From Phoronis australis (taxonomy: Eukaryota > Phoronida > Phoronidae), in NCBI GenBank assembly GCA_002633005.1, contig NMRA01000800.1, positions 38,041-102,040 on the forward strand: a DNA stretch of 64,000 nt, written 5' to 3'. Shown piece by piece: positions 12,079 through 21,999 of the stretch; positions within the stretch are counted from its first letter, which is position 1, and the number at the start of each line of letters is the position of its first letter. A program made the position numbers and the translations under genes. Under the pieces are notes generated by a model. The model was not told where the DNA came from and made no database searches. It saw only the letters and a program-made list of their open reading frames with translations.

Positions 12079-12125
12079 GTTAAAGGAGAATGCCACCCGA
12101 TTTAATTAGTCTTTTTTACATTCTT
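12079..12125 (+). mobile_element. Left terminus of Kolobok-like element
   Basis: TTAA is followed by AGGAGAATGCCACCCGATTT and then ~25 bp matching the left end of the element at 38248. Beyond about 12125 the similarity fades, so this is a truncated or internally diverged copy. No matching right end was found nearby. Confidence 0.55.
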
Positions 12126-12445
12126 AATCGGTAGGGATACAAAACTGCCCAAATGTTATAAAAGTAGTCTGTAATTTGCGTCAGTGGCCTTTTTACTCAA
12201 TCGTTGCAACTGATGGATAAGTACAAATACAGGGCGAACAATTTGATGAGTTTCTTACGCATGCTCTCGCCCTGTAGCCTACCAAGACTTAATGGTACAA
12301 TGTTAACAACCAAATAAAAAAACAACATAATTTGGATCCCATTGCATCTATTATTGAATTTAAAACACTGGCAATGTTTGCAGAATATATATTTTCGATA
12401 CAGATGAACAGTATCTTATAGTTTGGACATGCTCTACACTCATAC
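12126..12445. other. Lectin intron sequence
   Basis: Intron between lectin exons 1 and 2, possibly including diverged interior of the truncated Kolobok-like copy. No further coding signal. Confidence 0.4.
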
Positions 12446-12591
12446 CTGTTGCTTTATCCATTCATTTTCTACAGCATTTTTGGGGGTTGCCAAGTTGCCT
12501 CCCGCTTGCTGACAAGTTATTTGAGCATTTTGCCAGGTTGTCAATTCGGGTAAGAAAAGAAATCTGTTCCCATCGTGCATTAGGAAGTCAA
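12446..12591 (-). CDS. C-type lectin domain, exon 1 of 3
   Basis: Acceptor ATTTTGTAG, phase-1 entry, 146 bp, donor CAG|GTATGAG, phase-0 exit. It encodes the N-terminal part of a C-type lectin domain: WQNAQITCQQAGGNLATP, then ENEWI. This is the standard W--A---C---GG-LA-P-N--E pattern. The FLFLP stretch before it matches the first strand. Upstream minus-strand exons (signal peptide, other modules) should lie above 12.6 kb, but none could be identified among the mobile elements there. Confidence 0.8.
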
Positions 12592-12599
12592 CTACAAAA

Positions 12600-13199
12600 T
12601 GAACGTTTTATAAAAGCATGAAATCAATGAAGGTAATCAAAATCTTGAAAACGCGTTTACTTACGCCAACATAAAGAAATCAAAAGAAGGAAATGTGATT
12701 AGAGACCCTAAAAATAAAGCTGACACAGTTAAACGAAATTAATTAGGCTTATGAAACTATGTCATAAATCGCTTTATTCGGGTAAATGAACTAAATAGTT
12801 TCCCTGTTTAGTGCCTCCATAGCCCTCTCGCACTTCTGACTGGCTAGGTCAACGCTACTCCTCTGTCAGACGTTCGAGCGACCTACAGTGTACAATCACG
12901 CCAAAATCCATGTCTCCACAGACACCAGACATGGACACTAGGTAAACAAAGACAGTAACAAATAGGGGTGCCAAAGACCTTGCCGAGACCTCCAACAGCG
13001 AGACCTCTGCATCCCAAAATGCTGTTAATCCGCTGTCTCCAGTGGGTTAATGGTCCCAGTTAAGAGGTGCATCTCAGCCTCTATTCTCAGTGTGTACCCC
13101 ATAATGGATACTCGTGTGCCCACTTCCCTCCACGCAAAAATTCATGACGGCCAGTATATTCACATAAATACCCTTTTGTTTACACCCATCTCTCCTCCA
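12600..13199. other. No gene recognised
   Basis: Sequence between the first lectin exon and the retroelement at 13.2 kb. No domain-bearing frame was found. Confidence 0.4.
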
Positions 13200-14570
13200 C
13201 AACAGGTTACGGTTACGGATATACATGTAGCTTCTGCTTTCGACTGTGTCCCTCACGATCTTCTTCTTCACAAACTTCGATCCTATGGCATCACTGGGAA
13301 TCTTTTAAACCTGATCACCTCATATCTCTCCGATCGTACATACAGTGTTCGTGTCGACGGCGTACTTTCATCTTTATCCCCTCCTGGATTTGTAAACGCA
13401 GGTGTACCGCATGGTAGCGTATTGGGCCCTCTTGTCTTCTTGGTTTATATTAATGACCTTCCTGATAACCTATCATACCTTTATGCAGATGACACGGCGC
13501 TTTTTTACTCCTTCGCGGGGAGCAGCCCTGAAAGTTCTTTGCAGCTTCATCACGACTTGAATAAAGTCAGTTATTGGCCACAAGAATGGAGAATGAATTT
13601 TAAGCCAGAAAAAGCGTTGACCTCACCTCCTCCAAATCTATTAATATTCTCTTCCTTGTTGACCCGTCTTATGACCTTAAACTTAATGAAGAAATCATTC
13701 CTAGAAAACAGTCGCACAGACATCTTGGTATACTATTAGATAAAAAACTCTCATTCACACCTCACGTTCGGGAGCTCGTAAAAAACTCAGGAACTAATTA
13801 ACCCACTTAAGCTTGTCTCTCGTCATATGAATTCTACACATTTAGAAGTTCTGTTCAAATCCTTTATACTTCCACACATCGATTATTGTGATATTATATA
13901 TCAGTCTGCCAATACTGGTGCACTCCAGCATTTGGACAACAACTGGAATTCTCTTCCAGTCTCTGTTAAGGAAAGCAACTCTTTTCCGAGTATAAAAATA
14001 ATTTTAGAACTGTTTTTCATAATTTCGATAACTCAACACCATTGACTCAATTCTCCCTTCCCGCGATATCGAAATAGCAAACTGTAAATGTGGTGACCAT
14101 CAGTCTTATCCTCATGTTTTGCCTCAAATGTCTCCTCACCGAATACCTGAGAGGCTCACTCTTTCGTGCACTCAATGAAAACCAATCAATTGTTGAAGCT
14201 CTCAATTCTTGTAATAATATCCCTACTAAAATTACATTATTATTGAATGGTAGTCCTAACCTTGAACTTGTTCTCAATGAATTCCTCCTAAGCAAAGTTT
14301 TATGTACCGTTTATAAACATTGTTGCATCTGATTTCCATTCACAAATCTGTTACATGTTTTTGTCTTTATATGATCGTAATAGCATACCTAAATATTGGA
14401 AAGCTTATATTAGATACTACTTGAATTTATAAACCTCTAGGTATATTAATTTCGTTCATGAATCGTCTACAACCCAGATATAATGCTTCGCGATTTCTGG
14501 GTTTGTCATTATTTCTTTGTATGTTCTGTGTATTCTTCAATAAATATATATCACTTTAAACAAAAAAATA
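13200..14570 (+). mobile_element. CR1-like non-LTR retroelement, copy 1 (family A)
   Basis: A 5'-truncated, broken copy. The frame at about 13205-13640 encodes reverse transcriptase: AFDCVPHDLLLHKL, then GVPHGSVLGPL, then YADDTALFYS with the catalytic Asp pair at about 13482-13493. Pieces of the C-terminal region follow in shifting frames (LSFTPHVREL; SFILPHIDYC; NSLPVSVKESNSF). An internal deletion lies near 13930, and a zinc-knuckle-like CKCGDHQSYPH end follows. The 3' UTR ends in AATAAATATATATCAC and an A-rich tail near 14565. Jockey-superfamily placement (CR1/L2 type) is by motif memory. It is a pseudogene with frameshifts. Confidence 0.8.
14471..14503 (+). other. 3' UTR hairpin of family A retroelement
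   Basis: AACCCAGA and TCTGGGTT can form an 8-bp stem around an ~17-nt loop just before the 3' end of the element. The stem also occurs in copies at 56780-56812 and, inverted, at 19997-20039. Retained 3' hairpins in non-LTR elements can be recognised by the reverse transcriptase. Confidence 0.5.
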
Positions 14571-14698
14571 ACCAGATGGTTGTGCAAAATCAACCTAAAT
14601 CTAAAGTAACGTCTATTGGAAAATAGACCGATGCATTCCTTATCTTTTCACCCTTATTTATGGAGGCGCACTGATACGCCGTACAATGTAACAATTTT

Positions 14699-14766
14699 GT
14701 AAAATGTAACAACTGTTACATTTTACGTTGTTGAGCCTCTCCTAAAATGTAACAAGTTACATTTTA
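14699..14766. repeat. Two TGTAAC palindromes
   Basis: GTAAAATGTAACAACTGTTACATTTTAC (14699-14726) is a near-perfect palindrome. A second at 14743-14766 reads TAAAATGTAAC AA GTTACATTTTA. Further TGTAAC and ATTACA half-sites flank them. Non-coding; possibly the end of a small DNA element. Confidence 0.5.
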
Positions 14767-14769
14767 TGT

Positions 14770-16330
14770 AATTATTACAATTTACGTCAAACGCACATGC
14801 AAGAAAGGTACTATTTTTATATTTTACGAAAGCAACGCCATATTTCATGAGTTTGAATGGCATTTGTCACACGGAGGATAACCGTTCACATACTTAACGC
14901 TTTCTTTCTCAGATTGTGTAAATCTAATTCTATCAAATGTGCCAGGCCGAATTTATAGATGTACCCCTATGTGCTCCCCATGGTTTTTAGCATGAGTAGT
15001 TTTATGGTGTAGTCCAAAATGTACAGCGTGCAGCTTCAACTCCACAAGAAAAGAGTTTCCAAGATCAGGTAACAAGTTTTTTTATTGTTTAGGCGTTCTT
15101 GCAATCTTTTTTGACGCTCAAAAGTCATTAACCAATTGTGTGTCCACCATTACAGTAAACACACTTCCCTTCGTATACACAACAATGACATCGTATTTGG
15201 CTAATATATATAACGTTTTTCGGGAACAAAGGACAATAACAACATTTTAATGAAGAATTCAATTTCGGAAGTCAATTTGATAGAAAAAAAATCAGTTTTA
15301 GTGCACGATAGTTTGGTTTATTTAGGCTATTGTTTTATTATCCTGGAGTCATCGCTAATGCAGAAATTGCCCTGCTCCACAAAAAAAGAGAAAAACCAAA
15401 GTTGCTGATGCCGACGGGTTCTGTCTACCACCTTAATGGAAGAAAATAAAAGCACGGATCTATTTGCCTGCAAGTTGATGAATTTTGCCAAAACAACAAC
15501 AAAATATCGCCTTTGAGAAGGGCTAGTCAATAGTTTATTAAAGTGGCCGCATAGTAACTTCTTTTATAAAGCTTAAAAGCTGAAACAAATATCATTGTTC
15601 CTATGATGTCAAACCTGTGAGAAATAGTAGGGGTAACAACAGGTCAAATAGTCACGTGTACAGGTAAAAATGGGATGCAAAATGGGGCAATTGTCCAAAA
15701 AAGCTGACTGTCGGCGTTTCGGACTACGAAAACATGCTCTTTCTTTTTCTCTTTTCTTTTTAAGATAAAACATGAATTAAAGTTGCTATTTGGTCATTGT
15801 TTGTTAGTTCAAAGTACATGTAAATAAAGACAAAGGCTGGCCTTTCTATTATCAATGGATGTGAAGCCACGTGTCTCATGAGGCTTCATCTTTGTGTTGA
15901 AGCTCGCAGATTAGGGAATTCACGCTTTTGATATTTTGCAATAAATGCTCATATCACACATCATTGACTTCGACGTTGGCGGTTTTTTTCCGTACATTCT
16001 ACTTTCAGTGACACCTAATTCAAATCATTTTGTAAAATCATTGTGTTTTCTAAGAACATTGGAGCCCGTTCCACATAAAATCGTTGGGTGTTTTGTATGT
16101 CCGTTACCAGCTATTCTAATGACCCGGTGACCGCAGTCGACAAGTCCTTAGTTCTCGAAAAATGTCTGCCTCCAGAGTTTAACTCAACACAATTTTTGAA
16201 TTTACATATCATCGTGGAACGATCCCAGTTCTTCGACAAGAAATGTTTTCAACAAGAGACAAAAATTATTACACAGTGGGTATCCTCACGTTTAAATGCA
16301 AGTCACGGGTAAAATATGACGGTCTGAATT
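14770..16330. other. Intergenic between divergent genes, no gene recognised
   Basis: This lies between the minus-strand lectin gene and the plus-strand mosaic gene. An acceptor-like tract at about 14920 and an open frame at 16088-16312 were inspected. Neither shows a known domain or a matching splice partner. Confidence 0.4.
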
Positions 16331-16347
16331 AAGTTCTTCGAGAAGAA

Positions 16348-16851
16348 CTAAAGATGGTTATTTGGACGTGTAGAGCTGGAAAAGACGGGAGTGTTACCGG
16401 TGAAGGAGATGGAGACAGAGGGAGTGGAGGAGGCGGGTGGCTCACCTGAAAGGAGAGAAGAAAAGTCAATGAACTCGTTGTTGAAGATGCGTTGACGAGT
16501 TTTGGAGTCAACATGAAACCCCAGAGGCAATGACACATACAAATTATTGGAAGAAGGGTCAATACCCGAAAAAGACGGAGAAGTAGTCGCATCGGAGGCT
16601 GAAGGTGGGGCAGTGAACGTCGGATGGGAGGGGTAGATCGAAGGTGACAGGTCCAGCGGCTGGCTAACAGTGAGCGGCGGAGCGGTAGAATCTGCGTCGT
16701 AGAGCTTTTTCAATTCTGCAGCCAGCTTAGTATAGTCAATGACGGGTGGCGACGGCTGGATTTCGGGTAGTGCTGGTGGCGCTGGTGGAGGACGCCCGAA
16801 GGGACTTGCAGACTTGCGGGTGGATGCCCTGGTGGCTTTCTTGGGTGCCAT
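16348..16851 (-). CDS. Gag-like ORF of DIRS/Ngaro-type retroelement
   Basis: A minus-strand ORF of 167 codons begins at an ATG with a basic start (MAPKKATRASTRKS). It continues through a Pro/Ser-rich linker and an Asp-Tyr segment (VIDYTKLAAELKKLYDAD). It then carries a conserved-looking block, LPLGFHVDSKTRQRIFNNEF, IDFSSLL. That block resembles the gag-like protein of tyrosine-recombinase retrotransposons. This is a family judgement from memory, not a search. No zinc knuckle, reverse transcriptase or recombinase follows, so the copy is truncated at 16348. Confidence 0.5.
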   Translation of the reverse strand: MAPKKATRASTRKSASPFGRPPPAPPALPEIQPSPPVIDYTKLAAELKKLYDADSTAPPLTVSQPLDLSPSIYPSHPTFTAPPSASDATTSPSFSGIDPSSNNLYVSLPLGFHVDSKTRQRIFNNEFIDFSSLLSGEPPASSTPSVSISFTGNTPVFSSSTRPNNHL

Positions 16852-16958
16852 GCTGGAAAAGGAAAAACATACTGAGTAGACCACCGAGGAAAAAAAACCA
16901 TGGTGGGGACACCTGGGGGCACAACTGCCAAAGGGAAATGAGTAAAAAATGGGAAGTA

Positions 16959-17382
16959 CAGGGAATATAATCATCCCGAAAGGGAAGACAGAACCTCGTC
17001 GTGGAAAAACACCGCCGAAAGTAGTGGTTAGAACAGGGTATTATAAGGCCCCCTGCAGGCAAACCGCCGAAATAGAATTGAGCGAGCGAGGTGTAAAAAG
17101 TGGAAACAAGAGGTACAACCCCTAGGAGGGATAGAGAAATAACTAGAGGGCTATGTAAGCCAGAACAAGGAGAAAAAACCTCCAAGTAACCGCCGAAATA
17201 ATGTGTAGTTGGCAGGGATTAAGCCCCCCTGAGGGCAAACCGCCGAAAGTGAAAGAATTGAGAGGAGGCGAATATGGGGATATAATAATCCCATGAGGGA
17301 AGAACCTCGTGGAGAATACCGCCGAAAAGGAGACTAATATGACAGGGCATTATAAGGCCCCCTGTAGGCAAACCGCCGAAAG
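16959..17382 (-). repeat. Six structured repeats with CCGCCGAAA core
   Basis: Plus-strand ACCGCCGAAA occurs at 17011, 17063, 17189, 17239, 17318 and 17372. Each copy is preceded by a small hairpin-forming segment. Two kinds alternate: one of the form GGGCATTATAAGGCCCCCTG and one of the form AATCCCATGAGGGAAGAACC. The stems (CAGGG/CCCTG, or CCC-loop-GGG) are kept while the loops vary. The array sits between the hydrolase ORF and the gag-like ORF on the minus strand, where terminal or split repeats of a DIRS/Ngaro-type element would be expected. Confidence 0.65.
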
Positions 17383-17489
17383 TCAATACTTAGAACGAGG
17401 TGTAAAGTAAGGGTCCGAATGTAATGATACAAAAACTACCAGGAATAACTGGACGGAAAGGGGAGGGGAGCGGGAAGGGTGGGGCGGAA

Positions 17490-18092
17490 CTAGAGGGTGA
17501 GAAGGCCAAGTTCACGAAGGTGGTGACCGATGGCCACGCGAATGCTGAAGGCGTGTTTATGAAGGCCAGAGTGGTTAAAGTGGATGCCGTCGGGGCGGTA
17601 GAGGTGGTTGGGGTTAGCCCAGAAACCTCCCTTGTGAGTCCAAAAATGAATGTGGGGCTCGTGGGATAGGAGGGATTTAAGTGCTGAATTGAAGGAGAGA
17701 AGGCGAGAACGAAAACGCCTACCGGCGTGTAATCGGTGAAACGCCTGTCCGACGAGGACCCGACGGACGTCGTAGGCAATTAACAAGAAACGGGCGAAAG
17801 AAACGAGGTGGGAGGCCAAGGCGTGGGGTGAGATGGTGGTGGAGTGGAGGTCATTCCCTCCGATCTGGAGAAAAACGAGGTCAGGAGAGGAACGGGGAAG
17901 GGAACGGGTGGCCGGTTGGATGGACTTAGGGCCGGGGAGAAGGGTCCCGCCCGATATGCCCAGGGACGAAATAGTGACCTGGGAAGGGCGGAAGCCGTAG
18001 TTATGGAGGTAGCGGGCCTGGGGAGCGTCGGACACGAAGTTGTGCAGCCAACGAACGTAGGAACTGCCAAGGATGAGAACATGGGGCGACAT
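17490..18092 (-). CDS. SGNH/GDSL hydrolase ORF in retroelement
   Basis: A 200-codon intact ORF. Block I is ILGSSYVRWL near residues 6-15 with the nucleophile Ser in the GSS turn. A Gly block (SSLGISGGTLLP) follows at about 42-53. Block III is LQIGGNDLHS with the GGND Asn, and block V is DGIHFNHSGL with the catalytic Asp and His. These are the SGNH-fold esterase signatures. Such hydrolases occur as an extra ORF in several retrotransposon groups, including Ngaro and some CR1/L2 elements. The gag-like ORF and structured repeats next to it favour DIRS/Ngaro type. High GC and Pro/Arg content set it apart from the AT-rich surroundings. It is unlikely to be a host gene. Confidence 0.7.
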   Translation of the reverse strand: MSPHVLILGSSYVRWLHNFVSDAPQARYLHNYGFRPSQVTISSLGISGGTLLPGPKSIQPATRSLPRSSPDLVFLQIGGNDLHSTTISPHALASHLVSFARFLLIAYDVRRVLVGQAFHRLHAGRRFRSRLLSFNSALKSLLSHEPHIHFWTHKGGFWANPNHLYRPDGIHFNHSGLHKHAFSIRVAIGHHLRELGLLTL

Positions 18093-18734
18093 GGGGTATA
18101 ACGTGAATAAAAAGGTTGGTTAAAATCAGAAAAAACGGGACTTACCTCGAAAAGGACGAAGTAAAGCAGGAACGAGAAGTGACAGAGCGTCGCACCCGAA
18201 CGGAGTAAGGGTCAAAGGTCGAAAGGAAACGAAGAAATGCAAACAAAAAATGAAGAGAACGAACGTAGGTCTTGTAGATGACGAGGTAGGTGGCTGAATG
18301 AGAGACCACGTTGAACAGAACAAAGGAAATATGGGCGACCAATCAGGAGTCGCGTAGAGAAATGCATGAATACAAAAGTAGGCCCTAGAGGCTATAAATA
18401 GAGATGAGTAATGCAAAATAAACCCTAAGGAGTGGTATCAAAATAAAGAGACAAGTGTCAAAATAATGACGATAAATGCATTTAACAAGTTAAATTTAAT
18501 TATTTTATGGATTGTAACTCCAAAACGTGTGTTCACAGGGACTTACCTGAAACGGATGGGTTTATTAATCTGCGTAGCAAAATGTTTCATGTACATCTGT
18601 TTTCCACTGCGTATTAGCATGACTTGATTATGCTTGACAGAAACGATTAGGTGAAAATGAATACTGGCATACTCCTTTCAAAGGTAAAGTTTAAGTACGT
18701 TTTAAAAGGTAAGGATACATCATTATCTTTACAG

Positions 18735-18842
18735 CGTATTATTCCGAAAACTATTGCCTAAACCACGGATTCGATAGCGCACCCTGGTGTTACACTACCT
18801 CCAAAAATAAAAGATGGGAATTGTGCGATGTTCCGGTCTGTG
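18735..18842 (+). CDS. Mosaic gene: C-terminal half of kringle
   Basis: Acceptor TTTACAG, phase-1 entry, 108 bp (36 codons), donor G|GTAAGT, phase-1 exit. It encodes NYCLNHG, then SAPWCYTTSK, then RWELCDVPVC. These are the N-C-N, PWCYT and C----C elements of the second half of a kringle, with four of six cysteines. Kringles are commonly split by an intron at this place. The first half is not visible upstream, where the DIRS/Ngaro-like element occupies 16.3-18.1 kb. It may be displaced, deleted or too diverged to see. With later exons it forms an extracellular multi-domain protein. Confidence 0.8.
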
Positions 18843-19479
18843 GTAAGTTAAACATTTATCGTTCCACGCTAATAAGATATAGTCTATCACAAGCACGCTC
18901 ATGGCTAATTGCCAGATGGCACTGAGGGGGATTTCCTACAGATCTCTTCTCTAGATTGCGTACATCAACTCTCGTTGTCTCGTATTCTCTAAAATGGATT
19001 GCCAAGAGATCGTTGATAGAAATATAACTTGTCCATAACGCAATTTACATTAAATCATTATGACAGAACTAAAATAACCCTATAAGTTAAATAATATAAA
19101 CGATATCTATGTTAAATGACCCGTTTTCGCGTCACTAATACAGCACTTTAAAGTAATTTTGAATTTTTGGTTACCGTAAAATCAGCTCAGTCTTGAGAAC
19201 CTCCAATTTATGATGTCCTTTTGTAAAATATTTGTTGAGCTGACGACTCAGTCAAATTCAACGATTACGCATTCACAATAACACTGGTTTGTGGAACCTT
19301 ATCAACAAGTCTACATATTTTGCTTAATATCTGCAAAATGAAGGTAGGTTACGTTCAGCATAGTGCCGGGTCATTAAAAGTTGGCCCTCTCCAGCCGACT
19401 TTTCTACTGCTTTTGTACCCACCCATGTTCAATTGTGTTTTAAAAGTTTATAAAAACACTTCTGACAGATAGAGATGGA

Positions 19480-19640
19480 ATCTGAAGTTGCAAGTGATAT
19501 ACACAATAGAGTCGAGAATGCTTTCGTTGTCGACGAATCTGGATCAACACACCCTCGAGGTGCCCTGTCTCAAACTCAAAAACCAGTTGGGATAACCGAC
19601 CTAAATAAACAATTTGTGCTCATTCCACTTAGCTATATGT
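19480..19640 (+). other. Short open segment, unrecognised
   Basis: After an AG near 19470 a frame beginning MESEVASDIHNRVENAF runs for about 55 codons to TGA. There is no domain match and no clear donor. It lies in the first visible intron of the mosaic gene. It may be a mobile-element remnant. Confidence 0.2.
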
Positions 19641-19934
19641 GAGAATGTGAAACAGGTTAAAGAAGACGCTTATATAGCAGCCAACGAATCTAAACCTATG
19701 AGTGTCTTTGAAGTGCAACATAGACACAATGAGCACTCGTATGACTAATCTACAGAAACGTGCCACTGAATTTGGACTACAGACCAGGAGCACACTTTGA
19801 TTGTCAGGCAATCTGAAGAACCCCAGAGGTCCTGGAACAATTTTGAATTCGTCGTTAAGAATTTTCCCTGGAATCAGCTTAGTACTGGTCAGGATATTTG
19901 TATTGCGAACCCTTGTTACTTTCTCTGTAGATAG

Positions 19935-21380
19935 ATCTTTTTTAAGTGATATGTATTTATTGAAGGATGCATAGAGCATACAAATCAATAATAAAAAACC
20001 CAGAAACCGCGAAGCATTATATCCGGGTTGTAAACAATTCATAAATGAAAGTTATATACATAGAGGTATATACAATTAAGTAGTATCTAAAATAAGTATT
20101 CCAATACTTAGATATGCTATTACAGATATATAAAAACAAAAATATGTACAGATTCATGTAGGGAAATCAGATGCAACAATATTGATGAACGGTACATGAA
20201 AATTTGCTGACGTTGCTTAGGAGGAATTCGTTGAGAACGGAGTCAAGGTTAGGACTACCATTCAGTAATAATGAAACTCTAGTAGGGATATTATTACAAG
20301 AATTGAGAGCGTTAACAATTAATTGGTTATCATTGAGTGCACAAAAGACTGAGTCTCTCAGGTATTCGATGAGGGGACATTTGAAGAAAATGTGAGGATA
20401 AGATTGATGGTCACCACATTTACAGTTTGGAGAGACATTACTAAAGTTGTGCCTGAACTTGTCAGAGTTGAGGAAAATGCCACATCCTGATCTGTGCAAT
20501 GTTATTTGGTTATCGTGGGTAAGGGAGAATTGAGTCAAGGGTGTTGAGTTATCAAAATTATGAAAAACAGTTCTAAAATTTTTTTATACTCGTAAAAGAG
20601 TTGCTTTCCTTAACAGAGACTGGAAGAGAATTCCAGTTGTTGATGCACATCATGACTGTAGACCTTCTGAATGCCTGACTGAACGACGGAGGAATTGCAT
20701 ATGGGGTGGAGGATCTCAAATCACTACGATGGCCTTGTCTAGTATATAGATCAAATATTTTTTGACAGACATGTTGTTGTGTTTCTTACCTTGAAAGTAA
20801 ATGTGGTCATGTGAAGATTGCGTCGAGTAGACAGTTTGGGCCACTTGAGACTATTCAAAACCTTAACACTATTGGATCCCCTTTAAGCTCCGGTTATGAG
20901 TAAGGCGGCTTGATATAATTGTAACTTTTCCAAATGTTGGAGTGCACCCGTATTGGCAGACTGATATATAATATCACAATAATCAATGTGTGGAAGTACA
21001 AAGCATTTGAACAAAACTTCTCAATGTGTAGAATTCAGATGACGAGAGACAAGCTTAAGTGGGTTAATTAGTTTTTTGTACGAGCTCCCGAACGTGAGGG
21101 GTGAATGAGAGTTTTTCATCAAACAGTTTACCCAGATGTAGATAGATCTCGTCAACCAAAAATTGTCTTCTAATTATTCTTTTAGGGACAAAGAACTTGC
21201 TTGAAACCAAAACTACAGTCTCAAGAACACTGGATTTTGGTTTAATGAATGCTATCCTTGTACAACTAGAAAAGGCACGGGCACAATTAAAACCGTTTTT
21301 CAGGACAAAATGGCTTACTTTACAGATCATTAGCTTGTTAAAGACGGCACGTTTTTCATGACAGTAACGGATCACCGGCT
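19935..21380 (-). mobile_element. CR1-like non-LTR retroelement, copy 2 (family A)
   Basis: Inverted relative to copy 1. The minus-strand frame from about 21375 includes KLSFTPHVREL, as in copy 1. A clean C-terminal frame (20538-20167) ends in the zinc-knuckle-like CKCGDHQSYPHIFFKCPL and INPTRV-type segments. The 3' UTR and hairpin (19997-20039) end near 19935. It supplies C-terminal sequence deleted from copy 1. Intronic in the mosaic gene and a pseudogene. Confidence 0.75.
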
Positions 21381-21692
21381 TAGCAGTTCATTTACTAATG
21401 CTTCAAACCGATGCTAGTGTTGGGGATGTTTTTCGATACATTTGGAACTGGGAGAGCTCACAGCAGGTAGTGATTATTGGTAAGGTAGCCGTATTCAATT
21501 ACTCTTAGGAGTGTCATGGCTGCATCTGTTTATCTTAAAAAATGTTCCACTCACGGTGCATTGCATTCGAGGCCCGTTTCATGGATATGTTGTCTTAACG
21601 TAGAACAAACGTCAGCCCAAATTGTCTTAGCTCCATTTCATGAAATTTCTAAGACCATCATCTACCCTATAACCTTACTTTCCCTACTTCAG

Positions 21693-21977
21693 AAGTTCCA
21701 GGATGCTACGTTGATAGGAGTGTCTATCGTGACCTACAATACTTTGCATACGCTGGCAAGAAGAACAGTCGCTCCTTCTGTAAAGAAGAATGCAAGAAGA
21801 GACTTTTCGCTTTTGCCGGGGTTCAGAACGGCGATAGTTGCTGGTGTGGAAATTACTACGCCAAGTATGGTCCAGCCAAACCCTTCGAATGTGAACAGGT
21901 GCGGTGTAAAGGAAATCGCAAGGAATTATGCGGTGGCTACTTGCGGAACTACATCATGAAGAGCGGTTACGTTTTGC
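21693..21977 (+). CDS. Mosaic gene: WSC domain 1
   Basis: Acceptor TTTCCCTACTTCAG, phase-1 entry, 285 bp (95 codons), donor C|GTAAGT, phase-1 exit. The frame gives all eight WSC cysteines: VPGCYVD, SFCKEECKKR, NGDSCWCGNYY, FECEQVRCKG and ELCGGY. WSC domains are small carbohydrate-binding-type modules found in Kremen, polycystin-1 and fungal wall sensors. Kremen carries kringle then WSC in that order, as here. The longer frame that starts upstream at 21516 is a different frame and is not coding. Confidence 0.88.
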
Positions 21978-21999
21978 GTAAGTATTTAACGGGGCAGTC

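Noticed and set aside
21516-21959. 147-codon plus-strand ORF
   Set aside because: The real coding frame of this interval is the WSC exon 21693-21977 in a different frame.
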